Positions 37,724 to 45,822 of a stretch of 64,000 nucleotides of DNA are shown here, in pieces; position 1 is the first letter of the stretch; every line of letters begins with the position of its first letter. The position numbers and the translations under genes are program-made. The stretch is from Nonomuraea wenchangensis (lineage in GTDB: Bacteria; Actinomycetota; Actinomycetes; Streptosporangiales; Streptosporangiaceae): contig NZ_FOHX01000016.1 in assembly GCF_900111685.1 (NCBI RefSeq), positions 62,001-126,000 of the forward strand. Direction: 5' to 3'. The notes beneath the pieces were generated by a model. That model ran no database searches. It worked only from the letters and a program-made list of their open reading frames with translations, and had not been told where the DNA came from.

Positions 37724-39568
37724 TTGTCCACTGAGCTTGAGAGCACGCGCCGGGCACTGCGAGACGCGGTGGCGCAGGCGGAGCGGGCCGCCGAGCTGGC
37801 GAGGCTGCTCGACGCCGCCCAGGGGCGGCTCGCCGAGGCCGAGCGCAGCGTCGAGGAGGCCAGAGCGCTCGCCGAGCGGCTGAGCGAGGCCGAGGCCGCG
37901 CTGGAGGCCGAGCGGGCCGCCGCGGACAAGCTCCGCAGGGAGCTGGCCGAGCAGCGCTTCCAGGCCGAGGTGGCCAACTGGAAGCTGTCGTCGATCAAGG
38001 TCGCCCGCTGGAACCGGCTCGGCGACGCGATCAAGAGCGGCAAGAGCAACCCGGTCCGGCTCGCCAAGGGCCTGCGGACGGCCGCCAAGCCGGTCAAGCG
38101 GCCGAGCGCCCCCAAGCGCAGGCCCGTCACTCCCGCCGCCGGCAAGGAGGAGCGCCCCGGCGCCGCCTACCAGGCGACGACCTCCACCCGCACGCTCGGC
38201 GGCGCCTCGTTCAAGCTCAAGCCGTTCCGGGTGCCGACCGGCCCGAACACCAGGCCGCACATCACCGCGGCGGTGATCGCCGACCCGCACGCGGAGGCAC
38301 TGCTCCGCTACGAGTGGCGCCAGACCACCGGCTTCACGCCCCGCGACTTCGCCCGGGTGCTCCCGCTGGAGGTGCCCCACCTGCTCGTGGTCGAGTCGGT
38401 CACCGAGGGCCCGTGGGCCGAGGAGATCACCGGCGAGCCCGGCGAGGGCATCCGCGCGCTGCTGGCCTGGTGCGCCGAGCGCGGCATCCGCACCGTGTTC
38501 TGGCACACCAAGGGCGCCATCGACGCCTACGCCGCCACCGCGCAGCTCTTCGAGCACCGCTTCACCAATGACCTGTCCGTGCCCTGGCCTAGGCTGCAGT
38601 TCGGCATCCAGCCGCGCGTCCACAACCCGCTGCCCCTGGCCGGCGGGCGCATCGACCGGGTGCTCACGCTCGACCAGCTCCTGCCGGGCCACCTGGCCTA
38701 CCCCGACGTGCTCACCTCCTACCGATGGCCGGCCGCCGCCGACTGCCCGCCCGGCACGCCCCAGTGGCGGCTGGCCGAGATCGCCGCCTGCGGCACGCCC
38801 ATCGGCACCGAGGCCGACTCGCGGCGGGCGCACGTGGCGCTGCGGCGGGCGTACCAGATGGGGACGATGACCGAGCGCGTGGACGAGCTGCTGGAGACCA
38901 TCGGGTTGCCCAGCGCCCGCGCGACGCTGGAGACGTCCGTGCTGCTGCCGATCACCGACCCGCACCTCGTGGAGCACGGGCTCGCCCAGGTCGCCAGGCA
39001 GACCGGCGTGGCCCAGGTGATCGTCATCGGGCCGCCTGAGGCCGAGCTGCGCGCCCGCGACGTGCTGCCGGACCTCGACGTCGTCTACCGCCGGCCGCAC
39101 CCGTCCATGAGCGAGGGCGCGATGCTCGCCGCCGGGCTCGACCTGTGCGAGGCCGACCTGGTGGCGGTCATGGACCCGCGCGACGTCTACGGCCCCCACT
39201 ACCTGGCCGACCTGCGCCGGGCGTTCCTGTTCAGCACCGCCGACCTCGTCGGCAAGGCCGCCTACTACGCCCACCTGCGCAAGCCCCAGGCCACGCTGCT
39301 CAAGCAGCCCGAGGCCGAGTACGCCTACCTGCCGGAGATCGCCGGCGCCACCCTCCTGGCCCGCAGGAACGCCCTGCGCGAGATCGGCTTCGCCGACCTC
39401 AGCGAGGGCTGGGACGAGGTCATGATGCGGCAGTGCCGCACCGACGGGATCAGGGTGTTCTCGGCCGACCGGTTCGGCTACGTACGGGTGCGCGACGAGG
39501 ACCGCTGGCTGCTCGGCGCCGCCCAGCTGGTCGAGTACGGCTCCGCCGAGCCCCACGCGCTCATCTAA
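37724..39568 (+). CDS. Glycosyltransferase-like protein with N-terminal coiled coil, 614 aa
   Basis: Starts with a TTG codon after GGAGG. Residues 1-85 form a coiled coil (AERSVEEARALAERLSEAEA), followed by a basic linker rich in Lys/Pro (about 100-150). The middle (about 180-380) looks like a CgeB-type GT-B glycosyltransferase (PHLLVVESV, GIRTVFWHTKG, YPDVLTSYRWP) and the C-terminus (about 400-600) like a second, GT-A-type domain (EADLVAVMDPRDVYGPHYL). Such two-domain enzymes act on teichoic-acid-like or capsular glycans. Its stop TAA is part of the -10 box of nrtL. Confidence 0.78.
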   Translation: MSTELESTRRALRDAVAQAERAAELARLLDAAQGRLAEAERSVEEARALAERLSEAEAALEAERAAADKLRRELAEQRFQAEVANWKLSSIKVARWNRLGDAIKSGKSNPVRLAKGLRTAAKPVKRPSAPKRRPVTPAAGKEERPGAAYQATTSTRTLGGASFKLKPFRVPTGPNTRPHITAAVIADPHAEALLRYEWRQTTGFTPRDFARVLPLEVPHLLVVESVTEGPWAEEITGEPGEGIRALLAWCAERGIRTVFWHTKGAIDAYAATAQLFEHRFTNDLSVPWPRLQFGIQPRVHNPLPLAGGRIDRVLTLDQLLPGHLAYPDVLTSYRWPAAADCPPGTPQWRLAEIAACGTPIGTEADSRRAHVALRRAYQMGTMTERVDELLETIGLPSARATLETSVLLPITDPHLVEHGLAQVARQTGVAQVIVIGPPEAELRARDVLPDLDVVYRRPHPSMSEGAMLAAGLDLCEADLVAVMDPRDVYGPHYLADLRRAFLFSTADLVGKAAYYAHLRKPQATLLKQPEAEYAYLPEIAGATLLARRNALREIGFADLSEGWDEVMMRQCRTDGIRVFSADRFGYVRVRDEDRWLLGAAQLVEYGSAEPHALI

Positions 39569-39571
39569 AGT
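39566..39571 (+). promoter_or_regulatory. Putative -10 box, leaderless start of nrtL
   Basis: TAAAGT, seven bases before the ATG at 39579, includes the stop codon of the upstream glycosyltransferase gene. No Shine-Dalgarno is present. Confidence 0.45.
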
Positions 39572-39578
39572 CCTCGGC

Positions 39579-40202
39579 ATGACGTTCCCGGAGCTGGCCG
39601 GGGTGCTGGGGGAGCCGCCCGCGCCCGAGGGGAGCTGGGAGCGCCGGGCGCTGCTCGTCTCGGCGGCGGCGCTCCGGCGGCGGATGCCCGTGGCGGAGCT
39701 GGCCGGGCGGGTCCGCGCGGTGCCCGGCGTGGCGGGCGTCGCGGCCCGCGCGAACGGGCTCCTGGAGATCGAGGTGCGCGTGCCCGGCACGCTGCTGGAG
39801 TCGTTCGAGGTCCCGGCGATCCCGGAGCCGGGCTGGCCGGACTTCCCGCGCACCTGGGACAACCCCGGATTCGTGGTGCGGTACGGGCACGCGCGGGCGC
39901 GGGCGGTAATGAGGTGGGCCCGCGCGCTCGGGGTGCCCGGGGACGGTTTCGACCCGGCGGCGCTGGACGGCCCCTGGGACCGGGCGGTGCTGCGGGCGCT
40001 GGCCGAGCTGCCGGGCCGGGCGCTGAGCAGGGAGCCAGGGTGGGAGACCTACCTGGTGCGGCTGGCCCTGGCCTTCCACGACGCGCACGAGCGCGCGCCC
40101 GCCGTGCCGCGCGGCGACGAGCCGGCGCTGCCGGTGCACACGGCGCGGGTGCGGCTGGCGGTGGCGGTGGGACAGGTGCTGATGGGTCCGGAACGACTCT
40201 GA
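39579..40202 (+). CDS. nrtL: ArgS-related anticodon-binding protein NrtL, 207 aa
   Basis: A free-standing relative of arginyl-tRNA synthetase without catalytic domain. Residues about 95-207 match the DALR anticodon-binding helices of ArgS: NPGFVVRYGHARARAVMRWA, YLVRLALAFHDAHERAP and ARVRLAVAVGQVLMG. The N-terminal part (about 1-90) resembles the small ArgS N-domain (LAGRVRAVPGVAGVAARANG). No HIGH or KMSK motif exists. NrtL precedes lysA in many actinomycetes, as here. Its role is not established; tRNA binding is inferred. Confidence 0.85.
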   Translation: MTFPELAGVLGEPPAPEGSWERRALLVSAAALRRRMPVAELAGRVRAVPGVAGVAARANGLLEIEVRVPGTLLESFEVPAIPEPGWPDFPRTWDNPGFVVRYGHARARAVMRWARALGVPGDGFDPAALDGPWDRAVLRALAELPGRALSREPGWETYLVRLALAFHDAHERAPAVPRGDEPALPVHTARVRLAVAVGQVLMGPERL

Positions 40203-40326
40203 TAGATCGCAAAATATTCGGCCAAACAGCGAAAAAGCGTAAAAATATCCCCCGTGGAGCCGGATCCCGTCTCGATACGTGGTCACCAGGTCATGGTGGA
40301 GTGGCGGTTCCGATAGCCTCGATCGG
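40203..40326 (+). promoter_or_regulatory. lysA promoter region
   Basis: An unusually AT-rich patch (40203-40253) is followed by TAGCCT (40314-40319), seven bases before the GTG of lysA, fitting a leaderless promoter. No Shine-Dalgarno is visible. Confidence 0.45.
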
Positions 40327-41709
40327 GTGAGTCGATTCGCCCATCCCGCCGGGGACCGGCACGCCGAGATGCTGCCCCAGGAGCGCCCGCCGCAGGCGCC
40401 CGCCGACCTCAACCGGATCCAGCCCGCGATCTGGCCCCGAACGTCGACCCGGACCGATGGCGCGCTCACGGTCGGCGGCGTGGACGTGCGCGACCTCGCC
40501 CGCGACTTCGGCACCCCGCTCTACGTCCTCGACGAGGACGACGTGCGCTCGCGCATGCGCGACTACGCCGAGGCCTTCGCCGGCTCCGACGTCCACTACG
40601 CCGGCAAGGCGTTCCTGTGCAAGGAGATCGTGCGCTGGCTCCACGACGAGGGGCTCGGCCTCGACGTCGCCAGCGGCGGCGAGCTGGCCGTGGCGCTCAG
40701 CGTCGGCTTCCCGCCCGAGCGCATCACCGTCCACGGCAACAACAAGTCCGTCGCCGAGCTGTCCAGGGCCCTGGAGGCCGGCGTCGGGCACCTCGTGGTC
40801 GACTCCTTCGAGGAGATCGCCAGGCTCGGCTACCTCGCCGAGCAGATGGGCAAGCGGCCCAAGGTGATGATCCGGGTCACCACCGGCGTCGAGGCCCACA
40901 CCCACGAGTTCATCGCCACCGCGCACGACGACCAGAAGTTCGGCCTCTCGCTCGGCCACGGCGCCGCGGCCGAGGCCGTACGCCGCGTGCTCGCGCTGCC
41001 GCAGCTCGAACTCGTCGGCCTGCACTCCCACATCGGCTCCCAGATCGTCGACACCGGCGGGTTCGAGGTGGCCGCGCGGCGGCTGGCCAGGCTGCTGGTG
41101 GAGATCAAGGACGAGCACGGCGTGGTGCTGCCCGAGCTCGACCTCGGCGGCGGCTACGGCATCGCCTACGTCGAGGGCGACGACGCGCCCGACATCAAGG
41201 AGCTGGCCGACGGCCTGCGCGAGATCGTCACCAAGGTCTGCGTGGACGCGGGCCTGCCGGTGCCCCGGCTCACCGTCGAGCCCGGCCGCGGGATCGTCGG
41301 TCCTGGCGGCATCACCCTCTACGAGGTCGGCACGGTCAAGGACGTCGAGGGGCTGCGCACGTACGTGAGCGTCGACGGCGGCATGAGCGACAACGTGCGC
41401 ACCGCGCTCTACGGCGCCGACTACACGGCGGTGCTGGCCAGCCGCGCGAGCGACGCCGCGCCCATGCTGAGCCGCCTGGTCGGCAAGCACTGCGAGAGCG
41501 GCGACATCCTCGTGCGCGACTGCCACTTCCCCGCCGACCTCGCGCCGGGCGACCTGGTGGCGGTCTCCTCGACCGGCGCCTACTGCCGGTCGCTGGCCAG
41601 CAACTACAACTACCTGCCCAAGCCGGCCGTGGTGGCCGTCTCGGGCGGCAAGGCCCGGGTGATCGTACGGGGCGAGACCGAGGAAGACCTGTTGAGGGGG
41701 CAGCTGTGA
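40327..41709 (+). CDS. lysA: Diaminopimelate decarboxylase, 460 aa
   Basis: PLP enzyme that decarboxylates meso-diaminopimelate to L-lysine, the last step of lysine synthesis. The alanine-racemase-like barrel carries Lys95 in HYAGKAFLCKE as PLP Schiff base; HSHIGSQ and LDLGGGYGIAY bind cofactor phosphate, and the C-terminal beta domain has DILVRDCHFPADL and STGAYCRSLASNYN. GTG at 40327 is favoured by the -10 box in front. It overlaps hom by 4 bp (GTGA). Confidence 0.95.
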   Translation: MSRFAHPAGDRHAEMLPQERPPQAPADLNRIQPAIWPRTSTRTDGALTVGGVDVRDLARDFGTPLYVLDEDDVRSRMRDYAEAFAGSDVHYAGKAFLCKEIVRWLHDEGLGLDVASGGELAVALSVGFPPERITVHGNNKSVAELSRALEAGVGHLVVDSFEEIARLGYLAEQMGKRPKVMIRVTTGVEAHTHEFIATAHDDQKFGLSLGHGAAAEAVRRVLALPQLELVGLHSHIGSQIVDTGGFEVAARRLARLLVEIKDEHGVVLPELDLGGGYGIAYVEGDDAPDIKELADGLREIVTKVCVDAGLPVPRLTVEPGRGIVGPGGITLYEVGTVKDVEGLRTYVSVDGGMSDNVRTALYGADYTAVLASRASDAAPMLSRLVGKHCESGDILVRDCHFPADLAPGDLVAVSSTGAYCRSLASNYNYLPKPAVVAVSGGKARVIVRGETEEDLLRGQL

Positions 41710-42995
41710 AACCGCTGAGAGTGGCTCTGCTGGGCTGCGGGGTTGTGGGCTCGCAGGTCATCCGGCTCCTGCACGAGCAGGCCGACGACCTCGCCGCCCG
41801 CGTGGGCGCGCCGCTGGAGCTGGCCGGGGTGGCCGTGCGCCGGCTCGGCCGCAAACGCGACGTCGAGGTCGATCCCGCGCTGCTGACCACCGACGCCGAG
41901 TCGCTGGTCGCCCGCGACGACGTCGACATCGTCATCGAGGTCATCGGCGGCATCGAGCCCGCCCGCGGCCTCATCGTCTCGGCGCTGTCGCGCGGCAAGT
42001 CCGTCGTCACCGCCAACAAGGCGCTGCTGGCCGAGGACGGCGCCACCCTGCACGAGGCGGCGCGGGCCGGCAAGGGCGACCTCTACTTCGAGGCGAGCGT
42101 GGCGGGCGCGATCCCGCTGCTGCGTCCCCTCCGCGAGTCGCTGGCCGGCGACCACGTCAAGCGTGTGCTCGGCATCGTCAACGGCACCACCAACTACATC
42201 CTCGACAAGATGGACTCCACGGGCGCGTCCTTCAACGACGCCCTGGAGGAGGCCCAGGCGCTCGGCTACGCCGAGGCCGACCCCACGGCCGACATCGAGG
42301 GCTTCGACGCCGCGGCCAAGGCCGCCATCCTCGCCGGGCTCGCCTTCCACAGCCGGGTGACGGCCGCCGCGGTGCACCGCGAGGGCATCACCGAGATCAC
42401 CGCCACCGACGTGGCCTCCGCCAAGGCCATGGGCTACGTCATCAAGCTGCTGGCCATCTGCGCCCGCTCCGACGACGGCCGCTCGTTCGGCGTGCGCGTG
42501 CACCCGGCGATGATCCCGCGCACGCATCCGCTCGCGGGCGTGCGGGAGGCTTACAACGCGGTCTTCGTGGAGGCCGAGTCGGCCGGGCAGCTCATGTTCT
42601 ACGGCAAGGGCGCGGGCGGCGCCCCCACGGCCTCGGCCGTGCTCGGCGACCTGGTGGCGGTGGCCCGCAACCGCCTCGCGGGCACCCGCGGCCCCGAGGA
42701 GTCCACCTACGCCGACCTGAGCGCCCACCCGATGGGCGAGACCGTCACGCGCCTCCACATGGCGCTCGACGTGGCCGACAAGCCGGGCGTGCTGGCGCGG
42801 GTGGCCGAGCTGTTCGCCAAGCACGACGTGTCCATCCAGACCGTGCGCCAGGAGGGGCACGGCGACGACGCCCAGCTCGTCATCGTCACCCACCGCGCCA
42901 CCGACGCCGCGCTCACCGCGACGCTGGAGGGGCTGCGGGAGCTCGACATCGTGCGGGCCGTGACCGGCGTGATGCGCGTGGAGGGCGACGACTAG
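41706..42995 (+). CDS. hom: Homoserine dehydrogenase, 429 aa
   Basis: Reduces aspartate semialdehyde to homoserine for threonine, methionine and isoleucine. The N-terminal NAD(P) Rossmann motif is LLGCGVVGSQV, then the catalytic centre with VTANKALLAEDG, GIVNGTTNYILDKM and DIEGFDAAAKAAILAG; a C-terminal ACT domain (about 350-425; LHMALDVADKPGVLARVAELF) gives allosteric control by threonine. GTG start inside the lysA stop. The usual partner genes thrC and thrB lie 4.5 kb further on, beyond three glycosyltransferase genes. Confidence 0.95.
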   Translation: MKPLRVALLGCGVVGSQVIRLLHEQADDLAARVGAPLELAGVAVRRLGRKRDVEVDPALLTTDAESLVARDDVDIVIEVIGGIEPARGLIVSALSRGKSVVTANKALLAEDGATLHEAARAGKGDLYFEASVAGAIPLLRPLRESLAGDHVKRVLGIVNGTTNYILDKMDSTGASFNDALEEAQALGYAEADPTADIEGFDAAAKAAILAGLAFHSRVTAAAVHREGITEITATDVASAKAMGYVIKLLAICARSDDGRSFGVRVHPAMIPRTHPLAGVREAYNAVFVEAESAGQLMFYGKGAGGAPTASAVLGDLVAVARNRLAGTRGPEESTYADLSAHPMGETVTRLHMALDVADKPGVLARVAELFAKHDVSIQTVRQEGHGDDAQLVIVTHRATDAALTATLEGLRELDIVRAVTGVMRVEGDD

Positions 42996-43066
42996 CGCCG
43001 GAAGGCCGCGAAACGGGCGTAAGGTAGGCGCCGACTGAATCCCCGCGGTCGAGGAGCACCCATTTC

Positions 43067-44146
43067 ATGTCCGTCACCCCGTGCGGTTTCCTGCGCACGC
43101 CGGAGAAGGGGCCGGCCCGCCTGCACTGGGCGGGCGGCGGATGGGCGGTGGACGGCCGCCCGCCCGCCGTGCCCGAGCTGCGCCCGCTGCGCGGCCTGGA
43201 GATCGAGTGGCCGGACGGTCCGGTGCCCCTCGACGGGATCGTCGAGCTGGCCGCGGCCGGCGTCCCGCTGACCGCCGAGCGGGCCCCCGACTGGGTGCCC
43301 GCCGGCCTCGCGGCGCTGCTCACCGACCGCGACTGGCTCGGCCACGCCGCCGACGGCACCCCCCGCAGCCTCGCCGACCTGCGGCGGGAGGAGCACAGCG
43401 TACGCCTGCGCCGCCTCGCCCACCCCGCGCCCGCGACCCCGCCCAGCGTCAGCATCGTCATGGCCACCAAACGGCCGGCCCTGGTCGGCGCGGCGCTGGC
43501 GCAGATGGAGCGGCAGCGCGGCGTGACGGCCGAGGTGGTGCTGGGGCTGCACGGCGTGCCGTACGAGCACGTACGTGAGGCGGTCGACAACTGCGCGCTG
43601 CCGGTGCGGTGGGTCGAGGTCGCGGAGTCGGTGCCGTTCGGCGAGGTGCTCAACCAGGCGGCGGCGCTCGCCGGCGGCGACCTCCTCGCCAAGTGGGACG
43701 ACGACGACTGGTACGGCCCCGACCACCTGTCCGACCTGGTCATGGCCCGCGCCTACGCCGGGGCCGACATCGTCGGCACCACCGCCGAGTTCTTCTACCT
43801 GGAGCCCCTGAAGGCCACGATCAGGCGGACGACGTTCGCCAGCGGCGCCGGCTATCCGAGCGAGGTCTACTCCGACCACGTGGCCGGCGGCACGATCATG
43901 GTGCCGCTGGCGCGGTTCAGGGAGCTCGGCGGCTTCCCGCCGGTCGCGCGGGCCGTGGACCTCGAGTTCCTCAAGGCGGCCTCGGGGGCGGGCGCGAAGA
44001 TCTACCGTACGCACGGGCTCGGCTACGTCCTGCGCCGCGGGCTGAGCGGCGACCACACCTGGCAGCTCCCGCTCGCCCACTTCGTCAAGGTGGCCGCCAA
44101 CCAGTGGCGCGGGTTCCGGCCGAGCCTGCTCATGGAGGCCGCGTGA
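43067..44146 (+). CDS. Glycosyltransferase family 2, 359 aa
   Basis: GT-A fold enzyme. Residues about 1-120 are a poorly conserved N-terminal region; the catalytic part starts PSVSIVMATKRPAL and has the metal-binding acidic cluster WDDDDWYGPDHL near residue 210, then a C-terminal segment VPLARFRELGGFPPVARAVD. ATG follows GAGGAGC at a workable distance. It overlaps the next glycosyltransferase by 4 bp (GTGA), so the two work in one pathway, probably building a surface polysaccharide; donor and acceptor are unknown. Confidence 0.88.
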   Translation: MSVTPCGFLRTPEKGPARLHWAGGGWAVDGRPPAVPELRPLRGLEIEWPDGPVPLDGIVELAAAGVPLTAERAPDWVPAGLAALLTDRDWLGHAADGTPRSLADLRREEHSVRLRRLAHPAPATPPSVSIVMATKRPALVGAALAQMERQRGVTAEVVLGLHGVPYEHVREAVDNCALPVRWVEVAESVPFGEVLNQAAALAGGDLLAKWDDDDWYGPDHLSDLVMARAYAGADIVGTTAEFFYLEPLKATIRRTTFASGAGYPSEVYSDHVAGGTIMVPLARFRELGGFPPVARAVDLEFLKAASGAGAKIYRTHGLGYVLRRGLSGDHTWQLPLAHFVKVAANQWRGFRPSLLMEAA

Positions 44147-45783
44147 CCGACCGGATCGCCCGCGTACGCGGCAACGACTACCGGACGTTGCGGCCGGAGC
44201 CCGGCTTCACACCGGAGCTGACGGTCAGCGTCGTCGTCCCCGCGTACGGCGGGCAGGACAAGCTCGACCTCGTGCTGGCGGCGCTCGCCCGGCAGACCTA
44301 TCCGGCGGAGCTCACCGAGGTGATCGTCGTCGACAACGGCAGCGAGCCGCCGCTGCGCCTGCCCGGGGCCGCGCCCAAGGGCGCCCGGCTGATCCGCTGC
44401 CCCGAGCCGGGCCGGGCCGCCGCGCGCAACGCCGGGCTGGCCGAGGCCAGCGGCGAGGTCATCCACTGGCTCGACTCCGACGTTGTGCTCACGCCCGGCG
44501 CGATCGAGGCCCACATGCGCTGGCACCACACGGCGCCCTACCTCGTCGTCACCGGCTACATCAGGTTCACCGAGGCCGAGCCGCCCGCCGAGCTGCCCGA
44601 CGACCTGGAGGCGCACTTCGAGCCGGCCGAGCCGCACACCTGGATCGTCGACCTCGTCGAACGCACCGGCGGGCTCACCGACAACCCGCAGCGGCCCTTC
44701 AGCCTGCACGTCGGCGGCGCCACCTCGGTCCACGCCCGGCTCGTCGCGGCGGCCGGGCCGATGGACGACGACCTCGTACTCGGCCAGGACACCGAGATGG
44801 GCTACCGGCTGAGCCAGGCCGGCGCGGTCTTCGTGCCCGAGCCGGCCGCCCGCGCCTACCACCTCGGGCCCACCATGCGGATGCGCGACAAGCCGGCCAT
44901 CGACCGGGTGAGCCACGCGTTCGTGGCCGACCGCGTCCCCGCCTACCGGTGGCTGCGCGGGCATCCGGGGCGGCAGTGGAAGGTCCCCTACGTGACGGCC
45001 GTCGTGGACGGCACGGCGGGCTACGACGAGGTGCGGGCGAGCGTGGACGCGCTGCTCGCCGCGACCGTGCCCGACCTGTCGGTGCTGGTCGTCGGGCCCT
45101 GGGACACCCTGCGCCGCGAGCGCCGCGCCCCGCTCCGCGACCCCGCACTGGACCTGGTGCTGGTCGAGGGCCACTACCGGTACGACGGGCGGGTGCGCCT
45201 CGCCGCCGCCGCCGAGGACGTGGACCCCGCCGTCCCGTACGTGCTGCGGCTGCCCGCCGGCTGGGTCCCCGAGGAGGACAGCCTGGCCCGGCTGCTCGAC
45301 CTGGCCCGCGACGAAGGGCTGGGGCTGGTCAACGTGCTGCTGAGCGAGTCGGCCGAGGGCGTGGTCGCGGCCCGGCTCGAACGCCTCTCCGCCTTCGCCA
45401 GGGCCCGCCTCGTGGCCGCGCCCGGCGAGGACCTGGACGACGTGGTGGACGAGGTGTCCGGCGTCACGTGGGTGGACGGCGAGACGTACGGATTCGCCGC
45501 CGAAGCGGCGGCGCCGCCCCTGGGCCGGCGGAGCGTCTACCGGGCACGGGCGGAGGCCCAGGCCGAGGCGGCCCGGCTGGCCAAGGAGAACGAGCGGCTG
45601 CGGGCGCAGGTGAGCAAGTGGAAGGAGGAGGCCGGGCGCTGGCGCAAGTCGGCGGTCGAGCTCCGGCGCGAGGTCGGCGGTCTGCGCCGCGAGCTCGCCG
45701 CCGCCAACCGCGCGGCCCAGCAGAGCCTCCGCACAGTCGTCTCCACCACCATGCGCCGCGCCCTCCGCCGCCCCCGCGACTAA
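44143..45783 (+). CDS. Glycosyltransferase family 2 with C-terminal coiled coil, 546 aa
   Basis: GT-A domain at about 25-270: SVVVPAYGGQDKLDLVLAAL, IVVDNGSEPPL, acidic motif HWLDSDVVLTPG and GQDTEMGYRLSQAG. The middle (about 280-450) has no recognised motif; residues 455-535 form a coiled coil (ARLAKENERLRAQVSKWKEE) ending in an Arg-rich tail. GTG start overlaps the preceding gene. It is a paralogue of the convergent 45810 gene, sharing AYGGQDKLDL/AHGGQDKLDL and the overall layout. Confidence 0.88.
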   Translation: MTDRIARVRGNDYRTLRPEPGFTPELTVSVVVPAYGGQDKLDLVLAALARQTYPAELTEVIVVDNGSEPPLRLPGAAPKGARLIRCPEPGRAAARNAGLAEASGEVIHWLDSDVVLTPGAIEAHMRWHHTAPYLVVTGYIRFTEAEPPAELPDDLEAHFEPAEPHTWIVDLVERTGGLTDNPQRPFSLHVGGATSVHARLVAAAGPMDDDLVLGQDTEMGYRLSQAGAVFVPEPAARAYHLGPTMRMRDKPAIDRVSHAFVADRVPAYRWLRGHPGRQWKVPYVTAVVDGTAGYDEVRASVDALLAATVPDLSVLVVGPWDTLRRERRAPLRDPALDLVLVEGHYRYDGRVRLAAAAEDVDPAVPYVLRLPAGWVPEEDSLARLLDLARDEGLGLVNVLLSESAEGVVAARLERLSAFARARLVAAPGEDLDDVVDEVSGVTWVDGETYGFAAEAAAPPLGRRSVYRARAEAQAEAARLAKENERLRAQVSKWKEEAGRWRKSAVELRREVGGLRRELAAANRAAQQSLRTVVSTTMRRALRRPRD

Positions 45784-45793
45784 AGCTACGCAG

Positions 45794-45822
45794 CCGCCCC
45801 AGGTCGCGGTCAGTTGGGGCGG
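45794..45822. terminator. Hairpin between convergent glycosyltransferase genes
   Basis: CCGCCCCA (45794-45801) pairs with TGGGGCGG (45815-45822), loop 13 bases. It lies between the stops at 45783 and 45810, partly inside the minus-strand gene end. Possible bidirectional terminator. Confidence 0.45.

Noticed and set aside
40203..40326. Lysine riboswitch before lysA
   Set aside because: The gap is 124 bp, the start looks leaderless, and no multi-helix junction could be drawn.
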